Source of the DNA: CAMDPA01 sp965223035
Lineage (GTDB): Bacteria; Pseudomonadota; Alphaproteobacteria; Rhizobiales; Hyphomicrobiaceae
Direction: 5' to 3'
Length of the DNA stretch: 64,000 nucleotides
Assembly (NCBI GenBank): GCA_965223035.1
Contig: OZ244980.1
Location: 2,666,001-2,730,000 of the forward strand
Below are positions 41,262 through 50,095 of the stretch, one piece after another (the first letter of the stretch is position 1; every line of letters starts with the position of its first letter). Position numbers and translations under genes: made by a program. The notes beneath the pieces are model-generated. The model ran no database searches and was not told the DNA's origin. It was given only the letters and a program-made list of their open reading frames with translations.

Positions 41262-42524
41262 TTAACGATTTGGCATGGGGCGCGCTTGCCCCGGGCGCGT
41301 CGTCGCCGATGTTGGCGTCTGCCCCCACATCGACAGCAGGGCCACCACCATGAACAGCGCGATCAGATAGAACACCCAGTCAGGTCGTCCAATGTCCAGC
41401 AAATAACCCAGTGGGATCGGGGCCAACGCCGCGCCCAAGGCGATGCCGGCCGTCACGAAGCCGAACACCCGACCGGTGGCGCCCTTCGGCGCGGCAGCCC
41501 GCAGCATCATGTCACGCGCTGGCCGGGTTGCCCCTTGGCCAAGGCCGATGGCGCCCATCAGCAAGACCAACAATAGCGCGGGCGGATGAATGAGGGCAAA
41601 CGCGACGGCGACCACCGCCGTCATCACGAATACGGTGCCGGCGACCACATCATGGCGTCCCAGTCGATCGGCGAGTTCACCGCCGAGCAGCACACCGGCG
41701 GCGGACGCGAACAAATACACCGATAGCGCCAGGTTCGCCGTTTCCAACGGCATGCCGTGCAAGGTGACGAACGCGGTGGCTGCGAACGCCTGCAGGCCAC
41801 CTTGGGTCATGGCGAGCACCGTGAAGAACAGGAAGAACATCAGCATCGGACGGGACAGCAACAACTTCAATCCGCGACCGACCTCACCGGCAGCAGGCCG
41901 ATCCCCTTTGTCGGCGGGCGTCGCCGGTCGGGCATCGATCTCGTCGCGCATGGCTGCCAGTTGCGTTAAAATGACCGCCAGCGCGACGAGCCCCATCACG
42001 CCGGCGCCGACCATCGCCAGGCGCCAATCCATCAGCTGTGTCATGATGATCATCGCCGTCGGCGCCGCGGCCGTGCCGAGGTGACCGGCAAAGGTGTGGA
42101 TTGAGAATGCTCGCCCCATGCGGCTCGCGCTGATCGATGCGTTGAGGATCGCATAGTCGGTCGGATGAAACACCGCATTGCCGAGGCCGGCGAGCAGCGA
42201 CAACACGACGACGGTTGCGAAGTTGGGCGCCAGCCCGATCAGCCCAATGGCAACCGACACGATCACGAGGCCGGCCACCAGCACGCTGCGGGCGCCGATG
42301 CGATCGACAAGGAAACCGATCGGGACCTGGACCGCGGCCGAAACAGCGTACATCAGTGCCAGCACCGTGCCGAGCTCGGCATAGGAGACACCGAAGCTCT
42401 CCCGCATCGGCACGAACAGGGGCGGCAAGGCCATGTAGAAGAAGTGGCTCATGAAATGGCCGATACCGATCACGCTCAGGATGCGGTAGTCGCGTCCACT
42501 GTCTGCCGCTGTCGCCGTGCTCAT
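41262..42524 (-). CDS. MFS transporter
   Basis: A 420-residue protein with about 12 hydrophobic segments. The N-terminal half shows GHFMSHFFYMALPPLFVPM and the MFS signature loop GFLVDRIGARSVLVAG; the centre has a cytoplasmic loop (DEIDARPATPADKGDR); and the second half has a related LADRLGRHDVVAG loop. The N-terminal pattern is like the fosmidomycin-resistance subgroup. It starts 10 bp after the eutA-like gene and probably carries a substrate or product linked to the amidase. Confidence 0.88.
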   Translation of the reverse strand: MSTATAADSGRDYRILSVIGIGHFMSHFFYMALPPLFVPMRESFGVSYAELGTVLALMYAVSAAVQVPIGFLVDRIGARSVLVAGLVIVSVAIGLIGLAPNFATVVVLSLLAGLGNAVFHPTDYAILNASISASRMGRAFSIHTFAGHLGTAAAPTAMIIMTQLMDWRLAMVGAGVMGLVALAVILTQLAAMRDEIDARPATPADKGDRPAAGEVGRGLKLLLSRPMLMFFLFFTVLAMTQGGLQAFAATAFVTLHGMPLETANLALSVYLFASAAGVLLGGELADRLGRHDVVAGTVFVMTAVVAVAFALIHPPALLLVLLMGAIGLGQGATRPARDMMLRAAAPKGATGRVFGFVTAGIALGAALAPIPLGYLLDIGRPDWVFYLIALFMVVALLSMWGQTPTSATTRPGQARPMPNR

Positions 42525-42534
42525 GCCGTTCCAA

Positions 42535-44202
42535 CTACCTCGTCGCGTCGCTTGCGCCGTGCCATCCCGTCCCCGGTTGCTCCGACTGATTGCGGAACAC
42601 CAGGGTCTTGATGGTCACCGGCACGGTGGCCGATGGCAACCGAATACGGCCTAGGTCGACAAAATCAAAGTCGTTGAGCGCGATGCCGTCGAGAACCAAC
42701 AACCCGTGCTGGAAGCCAAGCTCGTGCTGCAGAATGTGACCGAGCGTCAGCGCGATGTCGCCGTCGATCATCAGGTAAGTGGGAAGCGCTTGCGTGCGGC
42801 GCGGCGCGAGCCCTTGGCTGAGACCTTCTGCAAACGCCCGCAGGCGATGGTAGGCCGGCGGGCCGGCCCAGCGGAAGGCGAGCACCACCTCACATGGAAC
42901 AGATGCGATGTCGAAGGCCGCCAGATGATGGCGCACCGCCGCGGCCACCGCGGCCGGGTCGATCTCGCCGGACAGCCGGCAAGGCGGCTGCACCACCGGC
43001 AAATTGCGCCGCGGCAGCAGTTGACCCGGCTCGGTGATCAAGCCGGTCCGGCCGCTGAGCTGCACGCTGAAGGCCGAGGCGCCGAGCACGGTCGCGCGAA
43101 TGCAGTGGTCGGACGGTAATAGCGGCCAAGGCAAGGCGCCGGCCGCAAGCCGTGCCGCCAGGGCGCGACCCAACGGCAAGCCGATATCGCCAAAACTGCG
43201 CCGCTCCCGCGCGTAGACGTACTCGCCAACGCCGCCGGACACCATCACGCCGTCGATGCCGGCGAGATCGCCGAACGGCTCGGTGAGGAACAACGCCTTG
43301 ACCTCGGGCGCGATGGCGGGCGCGATCAGGGCCGCAATGAGGTCGTCGGCGAGCATGCGGCCGACGGCCTTGCGTTGCTCAAACGGCGCCGGTCCGCCCA
43401 AATGCCAGTCAAAGCCGGCCCGCCGGGCGTGGCGTGCGCCCACCGGATCCAACCGGTCGATCACGTCATCGGCCGTCGTGGATACCGGCCGACCGCCGAT
43501 CTCCAAGGCGGCCGTGGCGACCACGGCGCCGTCGGCGCAGACGGCGAGTTTGGTGGTGCTGCCGCCGATATCGATGTTGAGGATCTGCCCACGGGTTGTT
43601 CGGCAACGCTCCACTGCGCCGGAACCGTAGGCCGCTAAGCGCGCCTCCAAATGATGGCCGGCGGCGGCAGAGACGATATCGCCGCAGTCGATCGCAAGGC
43701 GCTCGGTGATGGCCTCGGCGTTGCTGCGCACGCGCGCCGCGCCGGTCAGGATGACGACGCCACAATCGATATCGTCGGGATGCAGGCCCGCTGCGGCGAA
43801 CGCATGATCGACGATCGCGCGGAGCGCCACGTCATCGATCGCATCGCCGGCAGCATAGGGCGTGAGTGCGATCGGTGATTGGTAGAGGGTTTCGCGTTTG
43901 CCGGTCGACAGTCGGCCGGTCGGTGACGTATCGGAGCTGTCGGCGACACGCTCCAGGTGCAGGCGAGACAACGCGACTTGGGTGCCGGACGAGCCTACAT
44001 CGATGCCGATGCTGGTCAACACCACATGCTCTGTCATGCCATCGATCAGCAAGCCGTCCATCGCCTCATGATCGTGGTCATGATCGTGATCGTAGCCGCT
44101 GTCGTGGACGTGATCGGCAAACGCGCCAAACCGATGGTCGGCCAGGGTGTGCTGGCTGGTCGGCTGCTTGCGCGCGGTGTCGTCGGGATCGGAGCTGGTC
44201 AT
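42535..44202 (-). CDS. eutA: EutA-like ethanolamine ammonia-lyase reactivase
   Basis: A 555-residue protein of the EutA family, an ASKHA-fold chaperone that replaces damaged cobalamin on ethanolamine ammonia-lyase. Landmarks are SIGIDVGSSGTQVALSRL, GVVILTGAARVRSNAEAI, ILNIDIGGSTTKLAV, MVSGGVGEYVY and the end PATVPVTIKTLVF-like (here SATVPVTIKTLVF). The N-terminal extension has a His/Asp run (residues ~38-46) that could bind metal. No eutB/eutC is present in the window. Confidence 0.85.
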   Translation of the reverse strand: MTSSDPDDTARKQPTSQHTLADHRFGAFADHVHDSGYDHDHDHDHEAMDGLLIDGMTEHVVLTSIGIDVGSSGTQVALSRLHLERVADSSDTSPTGRLSTGKRETLYQSPIALTPYAAGDAIDDVALRAIVDHAFAAAGLHPDDIDCGVVILTGAARVRSNAEAITERLAIDCGDIVSAAAGHHLEARLAAYGSGAVERCRTTRGQILNIDIGGSTTKLAVCADGAVVATAALEIGGRPVSTTADDVIDRLDPVGARHARRAGFDWHLGGPAPFEQRKAVGRMLADDLIAALIAPAIAPEVKALFLTEPFGDLAGIDGVMVSGGVGEYVYARERRSFGDIGLPLGRALAARLAAGALPWPLLPSDHCIRATVLGASAFSVQLSGRTGLITEPGQLLPRRNLPVVQPPCRLSGEIDPAAVAAAVRHHLAAFDIASVPCEVVLAFRWAGPPAYHRLRAFAEGLSQGLAPRRTQALPTYLMIDGDIALTLGHILQHELGFQHGLLVLDGIALNDFDFVDLGRIRLPSATVPVTIKTLVFRNQSEQPGTGWHGASDATR

Positions 44203-44270
44203 GCCGCCGTCCTATCACCCGTCCGGCATCGAATGCAAAGCATCGCCCCCGCGCGGTGTTGGCGCGTTTC

Positions 44271-44350
44271 ACAGCGTGCTGTGGAACCGTCCCGTTCCCC
44301 AACTGGCCTTCCAAGGCATGATGAGCGAGCGGGCGGGAGCGGGCCAGGTG
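44271..44350. repeat. REP-like hairpin element, copy C
   Basis: A more diverged member of the family at 39571 and 47511, with TGGAACCGTCCCGTTCC and GGGCGGGAGCGGGCC arms, in the gap between the BNR-protein gene and eutA. Confidence 0.55.
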
Positions 44351-44383
44351 ATTCGTAGAAGGCGGAATTGACCGAAAGGTCGG

Positions 44384-45499
44384 TTAGGCCATGAAGCGGA
44401 CGCAATGGACCGGCGGTAAATCCTGGGTCACGCACGACCAGCTGTCGCCCCGATCCTCCGATATCCAGAGGCTGCCAGTCGTCGAGCCCATCGCCAGCCA
44501 TTGGCCGGTCTGGTCGATATCCAGCCCGTGTCGATAGACCAGATGATAGGCGTGGGATTGCGGCAACCCCGCCGACAACGTCTGGAAGCTCTGACCGCCA
44601 TCGCCGGTGCGGGTGACCACCAGCCGTCCGTCGACCGGATAGCGCCACTCGTCCTTGACGGCGGGCACGAACCACGCGGTGTCGGCATCGTGCGGGTCGG
44701 CCACCGCGGCAAATCCGAACGTCGACGGGCCGGCTCGCTCGATTTCCGACCAGGATCGACCGCCATCACGGCTTCTGAAGATGCCATTGTGATGTTGCAC
44801 CCAGAGCGCGTCGGGCGCGGCGCTGCAGCGTGCCAGTCGGTGGACGTCCTGTGCCGCCGTTTCATGCATCATTTCTTCGGGCACATAGTCCGCGCGCATG
44901 CCCTGGGCGCTGGGCGACCAGCTGGCGCCAGCATCATGCGACACCCAGATGCCGCCGACCGACACCGCCACATAGAGCTTGGCGGCGTCCTCTGGGTCGA
45001 CGCAGATCGAGTGAATTCCCGGCACATCGTAGCCGCCACCCAGCCACAGCTTGCGCTGCGGCAGATCCCACAAGGGTCGATTGAGCAGCCAGCTCTCCCC
45101 GTGGTCGGAGGATCGAAACAGCCCGCCCGGTAGCGTCCCGCACCACAGCACGCCGGGCTCGTTAGCCCCACCCGCCTCCATCGCCCAAATTTTGGTCAGC
45201 GACCAAGGTATCGTTCGACCCATCGGGTCGGTATCGACCTCGCCTTCCGGTTGCTTGGGATAGGCTGGAACCGCGACCTCCTGCCACGGCTGGTCGGGGC
45301 CGGCGGCGCGATGCAGCTTGCAGCCGAAATGGCCGTGTTCGAGCGCAGCGTAGCAGGTGCCGTCCCGTTGGTCGCTCAGCACCATCGAGACGTTGTCGCC
45401 GAGGAAGGCCGTCGCGGCGATCGACCACGGTTGTTGCGAACTGGCGCCGCGCGCGAACGTGAACAGACCCTTGCGGGTCGCGACCTGCAGCCTACTCAT
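44384..45499 (-). CDS. BNR/sialidase-like beta-propeller protein
   Basis: A 371-residue protein with repeated Asp-box (BNR) motifs: SSDHGESWLLN, SHDAGASWSPS, SRDGGRSWSEIE, TGDGGQSFQTL and SEDRGDSWSCV. This gives a multi-bladed propeller. Such proteins are often called exo-alpha-sialidase, but the catalytic residues are not evident, so the reaction is unknown. No signal peptide is seen. ATG 45499 has GGAGG upstream. It follows a small ubiquitin-fold gene; the two are probably one transcript. Confidence 0.82.
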   Translation of the reverse strand: MSRLQVATRKGLFTFARGASSQQPWSIAATAFLGDNVSMVLSDQRDGTCYAALEHGHFGCKLHRAAGPDQPWQEVAVPAYPKQPEGEVDTDPMGRTIPWSLTKIWAMEAGGANEPGVLWCGTLPGGLFRSSDHGESWLLNRPLWDLPQRKLWLGGGYDVPGIHSICVDPEDAAKLYVAVSVGGIWVSHDAGASWSPSAQGMRADYVPEEMMHETAAQDVHRLARCSAAPDALWVQHHNGIFRSRDGGRSWSEIERAGPSTFGFAAVADPHDADTAWFVPAVKDEWRYPVDGRLVVTRTGDGGQSFQTLSAGLPQSHAYHLVYRHGLDIDQTGQWLAMGSTTGSLWISEDRGDSWSCVTQDLPPVHCVRFMA

Positions 45500-45579
45500 G
45501 ATCACTGCCTCCGAGCGGACGCCACCTTGTAGGCCGTGACGACCACAGATCAATACCGATTGCAAGCAGCACTGACGGT

Positions 45580-45849
45580 CTACCCCCCGGACAGGGCCTG
45601 GGCGACGTAAATCCTGCTGTCAGCGCGCACCGGATCACTCAGGCCGACACGGTCTTTGACGTGTCGCTGATCGATGAACACCGACATGTGCCGCCGCAGC
45701 GCACCTTGGTCGTCGAGCACATAGCCACGCACCGTCTCGTTCAAGGCGAACACGTGTTCCAGCGCCTCGCGCACGGTTGCTGCCTCCACCGTGCCGGTGG
45801 GACAGTTGACATGTCGGGCCAGATTGGGCGTGAACGTGACGGTCGGCAT
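45580..45849 (-). CDS. ThiS/MoaD-family ubiquitin-fold protein
   Basis: An 89-residue beta-grasp protein ending in the diglycine tail (ALSGG) that in this family is adenylated and thiocarboxylated. It has VREALEHVFALNETVRGYVLDD and SVFIDQRHVKD, as in MoaD/ThiS. No thiamine or molybdopterin genes are near. Its partner is the BNR-repeat gene 80 bp downstream. It may be a sulfur carrier for a different pathway or a protein modifier. Confidence 0.82.
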   Translation of the reverse strand: MPTVTFTPNLARHVNCPTGTVEAATVREALEHVFALNETVRGYVLDDQGALRRHMSVFIDQRHVKDRVGLSDPVRADSRIYVAQALSGG

Positions 45850-45909
45850 CGATCCCCCAACTGCGCGTAGCGGCCGCCCCGATCAGCCCCGTCGCGGTGC
45901 CGCGCGGGT

Positions 45910-47442
45910 TCAGCTGACCTCCATCAGGAACGACAGTTGCCGTGGACTTGAACCACCGTTCACATCGGTCAACGTGGTCGGATAATCACCCGTGAAGCAA
46001 TGGTCTGCAAACTGTGGCGAAATCGGATCGCGGGTCTCGACGCCCATCGCCCGGTAAAGGCCGTCAACCGACAAAAAGGCCAGGCTGGTCGCGCCCAGCA
46101 GCTGCCGCATCTCCTCCAGCCCCATATTGGCTGCCATCAACTCATCGCGGCTTGGCGTATCGATGCCGTAAAAGTCGCTGAACTTGATCTGTGGACAGGC
46201 GATGCGCAGGTGCACCTCACGCGCACCGGCCTCAAACACCATGGCGACGATCTTGCCGGCGGTGGTGCCGCGTACCACGCTATCGTCGAGCAACGTGACC
46301 CGGCGACCTCGGATCACCGCCTGATTGGCGGAGTGCTTCAGCTTGACGCCGAGCGCTCGGATCTTTTGCTCCGGCTCGATAAAGGTTCGTCCGACATAGT
46401 GGTTGCGGATAATGCCGAGTTCATAGGGAAGTCCCGAGGCCTGAGCGAAGCCGATCGCCGCCGGCACACCGGAGTCCGGGATCGGGACGACGACATCGGC
46501 CTTCACCGCGGCTTCCCGCGCAAGCTCCGCGCCCATCTGCTTGCGGACCGCGTAAACACTCTTGCCGCCGACGATGGAATCGGGGCGGGCAAAGTAGATG
46601 TACTCGAATATGCACGGCCGGGCGGCGCGCCGGGGGAATGGTTGGTGGCTTTCCAGCCCGCCGTCGCGGGTGATGGTCACCACCTCGCCGTTCTCGACTT
46701 CCCTGACGAGCTTGGCGCCGACGATATCGAGGGCGCAGGTCTCCGAGGCCAGCACGTAGGAGTCCCCCAGCCGGCCGATCACCAAAGGACGGATGCCGAC
46801 CGGATCGCGGGCACCGATCAGCATGTTGTCGGTGACGCAGACGAAGGCATAGGAGCCTTCCAGCTGACGCAGCGCGTCGATCAAGCGTTCAACCGTGCGC
46901 AGGCGCTGTGACCGGGAGATCAGGTGCAGCACCACCTCGGTGTCGGAGGTGGACTGGAAGATGGCGCCATGATGCACCAGCTGCCGGCGTAAAGTCTTGG
47001 CGTTGGTCAAATTGCCGTTGTGTGCCAAAGCGAAGCCGCCGGTATCGAGGTCCGCAAACAGCGGCTGCACGTTGCGCAGGATCGTTTCGCCGGTGGTCGA
47101 GTAACGGACGTGGCCGGCCGCAATCGTGCCGTCGAGGCGTCCGATCACGTCGGGGCGCGAGAAATTATCGCCAACCAGGCCTAGCCTGCGTTCAGAATGA
47201 AAGACGTTGCCGTCTTCGCGCTCATGGTAGGTGACGATGCCGGCCGCCTCCTGGCCCCGGTGCTGCAGGGCGTGGAGACCGAGGGCGGTGATCGCCGCCG
47301 CATCGGCATGTCCGAAGATGCCAAATACGCCGCATTCCTCGTGCAGTCGATCTTCGTCGGGGACAACAGGGCCAGTGGTCGCTCCCGGCTCAGGCGCGGG
47401 CCGGTCGTCGTTCGAGGTTCGGTCTGCACCGTCCTCAGCCAT
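45910..47442 (-). CDS. purF: Amidophosphoribosyltransferase
   Basis: A 510-residue enzyme making phosphoribosylamine from PRPP and glutamine, the first step of purine synthesis. A 36-residue leader precedes the nucleophile Cys37 (EECGVFGIFG), as in PurF proteins cleaved to expose Cys. It shows AAGHVRYSTTG, ALAHNGNLTN, and the PRPP site VTLLDDSVVRGTT. ATG 47442 has GGGGAG upstream. cvpA lies upstream on the same strand, as in many proteobacteria. Confidence 0.96.
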   Translation of the reverse strand: MAEDGADRTSNDDRPAPEPGATTGPVVPDEDRLHEECGVFGIFGHADAAAITALGLHALQHRGQEAAGIVTYHEREDGNVFHSERRLGLVGDNFSRPDVIGRLDGTIAAGHVRYSTTGETILRNVQPLFADLDTGGFALAHNGNLTNAKTLRRQLVHHGAIFQSTSDTEVVLHLISRSQRLRTVERLIDALRQLEGSYAFVCVTDNMLIGARDPVGIRPLVIGRLGDSYVLASETCALDIVGAKLVREVENGEVVTITRDGGLESHQPFPRRAARPCIFEYIYFARPDSIVGGKSVYAVRKQMGAELAREAAVKADVVVPIPDSGVPAAIGFAQASGLPYELGIIRNHYVGRTFIEPEQKIRALGVKLKHSANQAVIRGRRVTLLDDSVVRGTTAGKIVAMVFEAGAREVHLRIACPQIKFSDFYGIDTPSRDELMAANMGLEEMRQLLGATSLAFLSVDGLYRAMGVETRDPISPQFADHCFTGDYPTTLTDVNGGSSPRQLSFLMEVS

Positions 47443-47510
47443 GTTGGTCTCCCCGCTCGGGCCGACTCGGCACCGCATCGAGCACACGCTGACGCGTCCT
47501 TATAGCTGGT

Positions 47511-47601
47511 CACAGTGAGCTGAAACCATCCCGCTACCCCGCCTGGCCACCCAATGGCAGGTTTATATGGGTGGCCGGGCGGGGAAGCGGGCCGGCACAG
47601 C
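47511..47601. repeat. REP-like hairpin element, copy B
   Basis: Arms GAAACCATCCCGCTACCCCGCC and, in reverse, GGGCGGGGAAGCGGGCCGGCAC (in part), with the loop TGGCAGGTTTATATGG. It is very similar to copy A. It lies in the 351-bp gap between cvpA and purF, where nothing else is recognised, and may act in transcript termination or stability. Confidence 0.7.
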
Positions 47602-47793
47602 ATTCCGCCAACGGCGAAAATGCTCTACAACCAGCCACGGTCGGACAGAACGCGCCACTCAGACGCGACACTTATATGAAGCGATCGTTTATGCAACTGC
47701 GTATCTGGTAAAGATGCTCTAATGTGATCGGGCGCCCGGTCGGCCTAGGTGTTTCGTGACATATCGATCACAATCGGTGTGTTTGAGGGGTCG

Positions 47794-48357
47794 TCAGCCG
47801 GACTGTTGGTCCTGGTTTTGCTTATCGAGATAGCGCCGGTAGATGTACTCCAGCGGTGATTCGAGGGCGCGGCCGGCGCTCAACAGTAACGGTCGAGATT
47901 TGGCTTGGGTGACGATGAAGTGCTGGTCCTCCTCCGGAAAGAACTTGTGGTAACCGAGGAATAACACCAGCACGATCACAAACCCCCGCGCGACGCCGAA
48001 GGCGAAGCCGGCCAAGCGATCCAGCATGCCGATGCGGCTTTCCAGAATTGCATCGGAGATGCGTGACGTGAACAGATGCACGATCAACAGCACGATGACG
48101 AACACCAAGGACGCTAATGCGATCTGCACGATCAGCACCTGGCTGCCGATGAATTGCTGACCGCCCGAGATCTGCTGCGCGACATCGGCAGCGAACTGGC
48201 GTTGAAACAAGACGATATAGATCGCCGCACCGGCGGCGACGGCCCACGATAAGATCGAAAGGATTTCCCGCGACAAGCCCCGATACATGGCGAGGATGCC
48301 GGAGATAAAGCAGATCGCCAGCAACACCACGTCGAGATAGGTTAACGGACCCAACAT
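47794..48357 (-). CDS. cvpA: CvpA family membrane protein
   Basis: A 187-residue inner-membrane protein with four hydrophobic segments: YLDVVLLAICFISGILAMYRG, ILSWAVAAGAAIYIVL, IALASLVFVIVLLIV and FAFGVARGFVIVLVLF. The pattern GLSREILSI and GMLDRLAGFAFGVARG is typical of CvpA (colicin V production). Its role in envelope physiology is not fully known. It precedes purF. Confidence 0.92.
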   Translation of the reverse strand: MLGPLTYLDVVLLAICFISGILAMYRGLSREILSILSWAVAAGAAIYIVLFQRQFAADVAQQISGGQQFIGSQVLIVQIALASLVFVIVLLIVHLFTSRISDAILESRIGMLDRLAGFAFGVARGFVIVLVLFLGYHKFFPEEDQHFIVTQAKSRPLLLSAGRALESPLEYIYRRYLDKQNQDQQSG

Positions 48358-48488
48358 GACCGCATCGTCCTGGATTGGCGCCTACCTGTGATCATTGAAA
48401 GACGCTTGTTACGTCTTGCAGCCCGGGTGGCCGGATATCGGCAGGTAGCGCACAGGCAACTCAAGATGTCTTCCATTCCGTTCGAGGC

Positions 48489-48565
48489 CAGTTGCGCGGG
48501 CCAGTTGCGCGGGCCAGTCGCGCCGGCCAGTCGTGCCGGCCAGTTGCACAGGCCAGTCGCCCCGG
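48489..48565. repeat. 13-bp tandem repeat, about six units
   Basis: Units of the form GGCCAGTYGCRCN (with variants GGCCAGTCGTGCC and GGCCAGTCGCCCC) lie in the 320-bp gap between cvpA and radA. No other feature is recognised in that gap. Confidence 0.75.
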
Positions 48566-48677
48566 CAAGCTCTACCGGGAGCGTCCAAGGTCGGCGCTCG
48601 AGACCGGACATCAGCACGTGTTTGACCCCTAACGGCCGGTTTCGACCGCGCCCGATTTGGGGTCAGTCAGGTCCATT

Positions 48678-50093
48678 CTATGGACCATCGGTTGATTTTT
48701 TGGCCATGTTTCGTTCCTTTGGCTCGGGCATTTTGAACGCAAGACTCTTAAGATGTGCTATGCGTTCGACCACCAATCCGGCAAGGCCACCGTCCTCGAT
48801 CTCGCCTGCGGCCGGCATGATCGCCTGTTTGAAGCCAAGCCGCTGCGCTTCCTTGAGCCGCGTTTGCATGTGGGCCGCCGCGCGAACCGCCCCTGACAGG
48901 CTGATTTCGCCAAAATAGATGCAGTCCGATGGCAGCGCAGTATCCGAAAATGACGACAGCAGCGCTGCCGCAGCGGCCAGATCAGCCGCTGGCTCCGCGA
49001 TTCGCAGGCCGCCGGCAACATTGAGATAAACATCGGTGTGGGCGAAGCTGATGCCGCAGCGCGCCTCCAGCACCGCCAGCAGCATCGACAACCGATTGGC
49101 ATCCCAGCCGACCACGGCGCGCCGCGGCATGCCCAGGGCCGATGGCGCGGCCAGCGCCTGGATTTCGACCAGCAACGGTCGCGTCCCCTCAATGCCGGCA
49201 AACACTGCCGACCCCGGGCAGCCGGCTTCGCGATCGCCTAAAAACAGCTCCGACGGGTTGGCAACCTCGCGCAGCCCACCGCTCGCCATTTCGAACACGC
49301 CAATTTCATCGCTGGCCCCAAAGCGGTTTTTGACCGCGCGCAAAATGCGGAAGGGATGGCCTTGATCCCCTTCAAAGTAGAGCACCGTGTCAACCATGTG
49401 CTCGATCACCTTCGGCCCGGCAATTTGGCCGTCTTTCGTGACATGGCCGACCAACACCAGCGCGCTGCCGGTTCGCTTGGCGAATTGAATGAGCGAATGG
49501 GTGGCAGCCCGCACCTGACTGACGGTGCCTGGGGCTGCTTCGAGCGCTTCGGCCCACAGCGTTTGGATGGAATCGATCACGACGAGATCGGGCCGTCGCC
49601 CTTCGGCCAACGTGGCCAGGATGTTGGCGAGATTGGTCTCTGCCGCGAAACCGACCGGCGCCTCAGAGAGCCCCAGCCGGTCGGCCCGCAGCCGCACCTG
49701 TGCTGCGGCCTCTTCCCCTGAGAAGTAGACAACGGTGCCACCCGCCCGCGCAATTTCGGCGGACAGCTGCAACAATAGGGTGGACTTACCGATTCCGGGT
49801 TCGCCGCCCAGCAAGATCGCGGACCCGGGAACAAGGCCGCCCCCCGTGACGCGATCGAGTTCCGCCGACCCGGTCGGCAGCCGCCGAGCTTCGCTGGTCG
49901 GACCCCGCAGATCTTCGAGCTGGATCACCCGTCCCTTGGTTGCGCGGGGCAACCCGGTCCCCGGCGCCTGCGCGTTGGCGTGCTCCTCGACGATGGTGTT
50001 CCACGCCCCACAACTCCCGCACTTCCCGGCCCAACGCGTGCTCACCGCACCGCAGGCCTGGCAAACAAATGATGCGCGTGCCGGTTTGGCCAT
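48678..50093 (-). CDS. radA: DNA repair protein RadA
   Basis: A 471-residue recombination ATPase that helps branch migration. It has the N-terminal C4 zinc finger (CQACG...CGSCG), Walker A GEPGIGKSTLLLQL, the RadA-specific KNRFGASDEIG motif, and the Lon-like C-terminal domain (YLNVAGGLRIAEPAADLA, FGEISLSGAVRA). It starts at ATG 50093, 2 bases before the end of alr, so the two are tightly linked. Confidence 0.95.
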   Translation of the reverse strand: MAKPARASFVCQACGAVSTRWAGKCGSCGAWNTIVEEHANAQAPGTGLPRATKGRVIQLEDLRGPTSEARRLPTGSAELDRVTGGGLVPGSAILLGGEPGIGKSTLLLQLSAEIARAGGTVVYFSGEEAAAQVRLRADRLGLSEAPVGFAAETNLANILATLAEGRRPDLVVIDSIQTLWAEALEAAPGTVSQVRAATHSLIQFAKRTGSALVLVGHVTKDGQIAGPKVIEHMVDTVLYFEGDQGHPFRILRAVKNRFGASDEIGVFEMASGGLREVANPSELFLGDREAGCPGSAVFAGIEGTRPLLVEIQALAAPSALGMPRRAVVGWDANRLSMLLAVLEARCGISFAHTDVYLNVAGGLRIAEPAADLAAAAALLSSFSDTALPSDCIYFGEISLSGAVRAAAHMQTRLKEAQRLGFKQAIMPAAGEIEDGGLAGLVVERIAHLKSLAFKMPEPKERNMAKKSTDGP

Positions 50094-50095
50094 GA

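Noticed and set aside
48489..48565. CRISPR array
   Set aside because: The units are 13 bp, contiguous and degenerate; there are no unique spacers and no cas genes.
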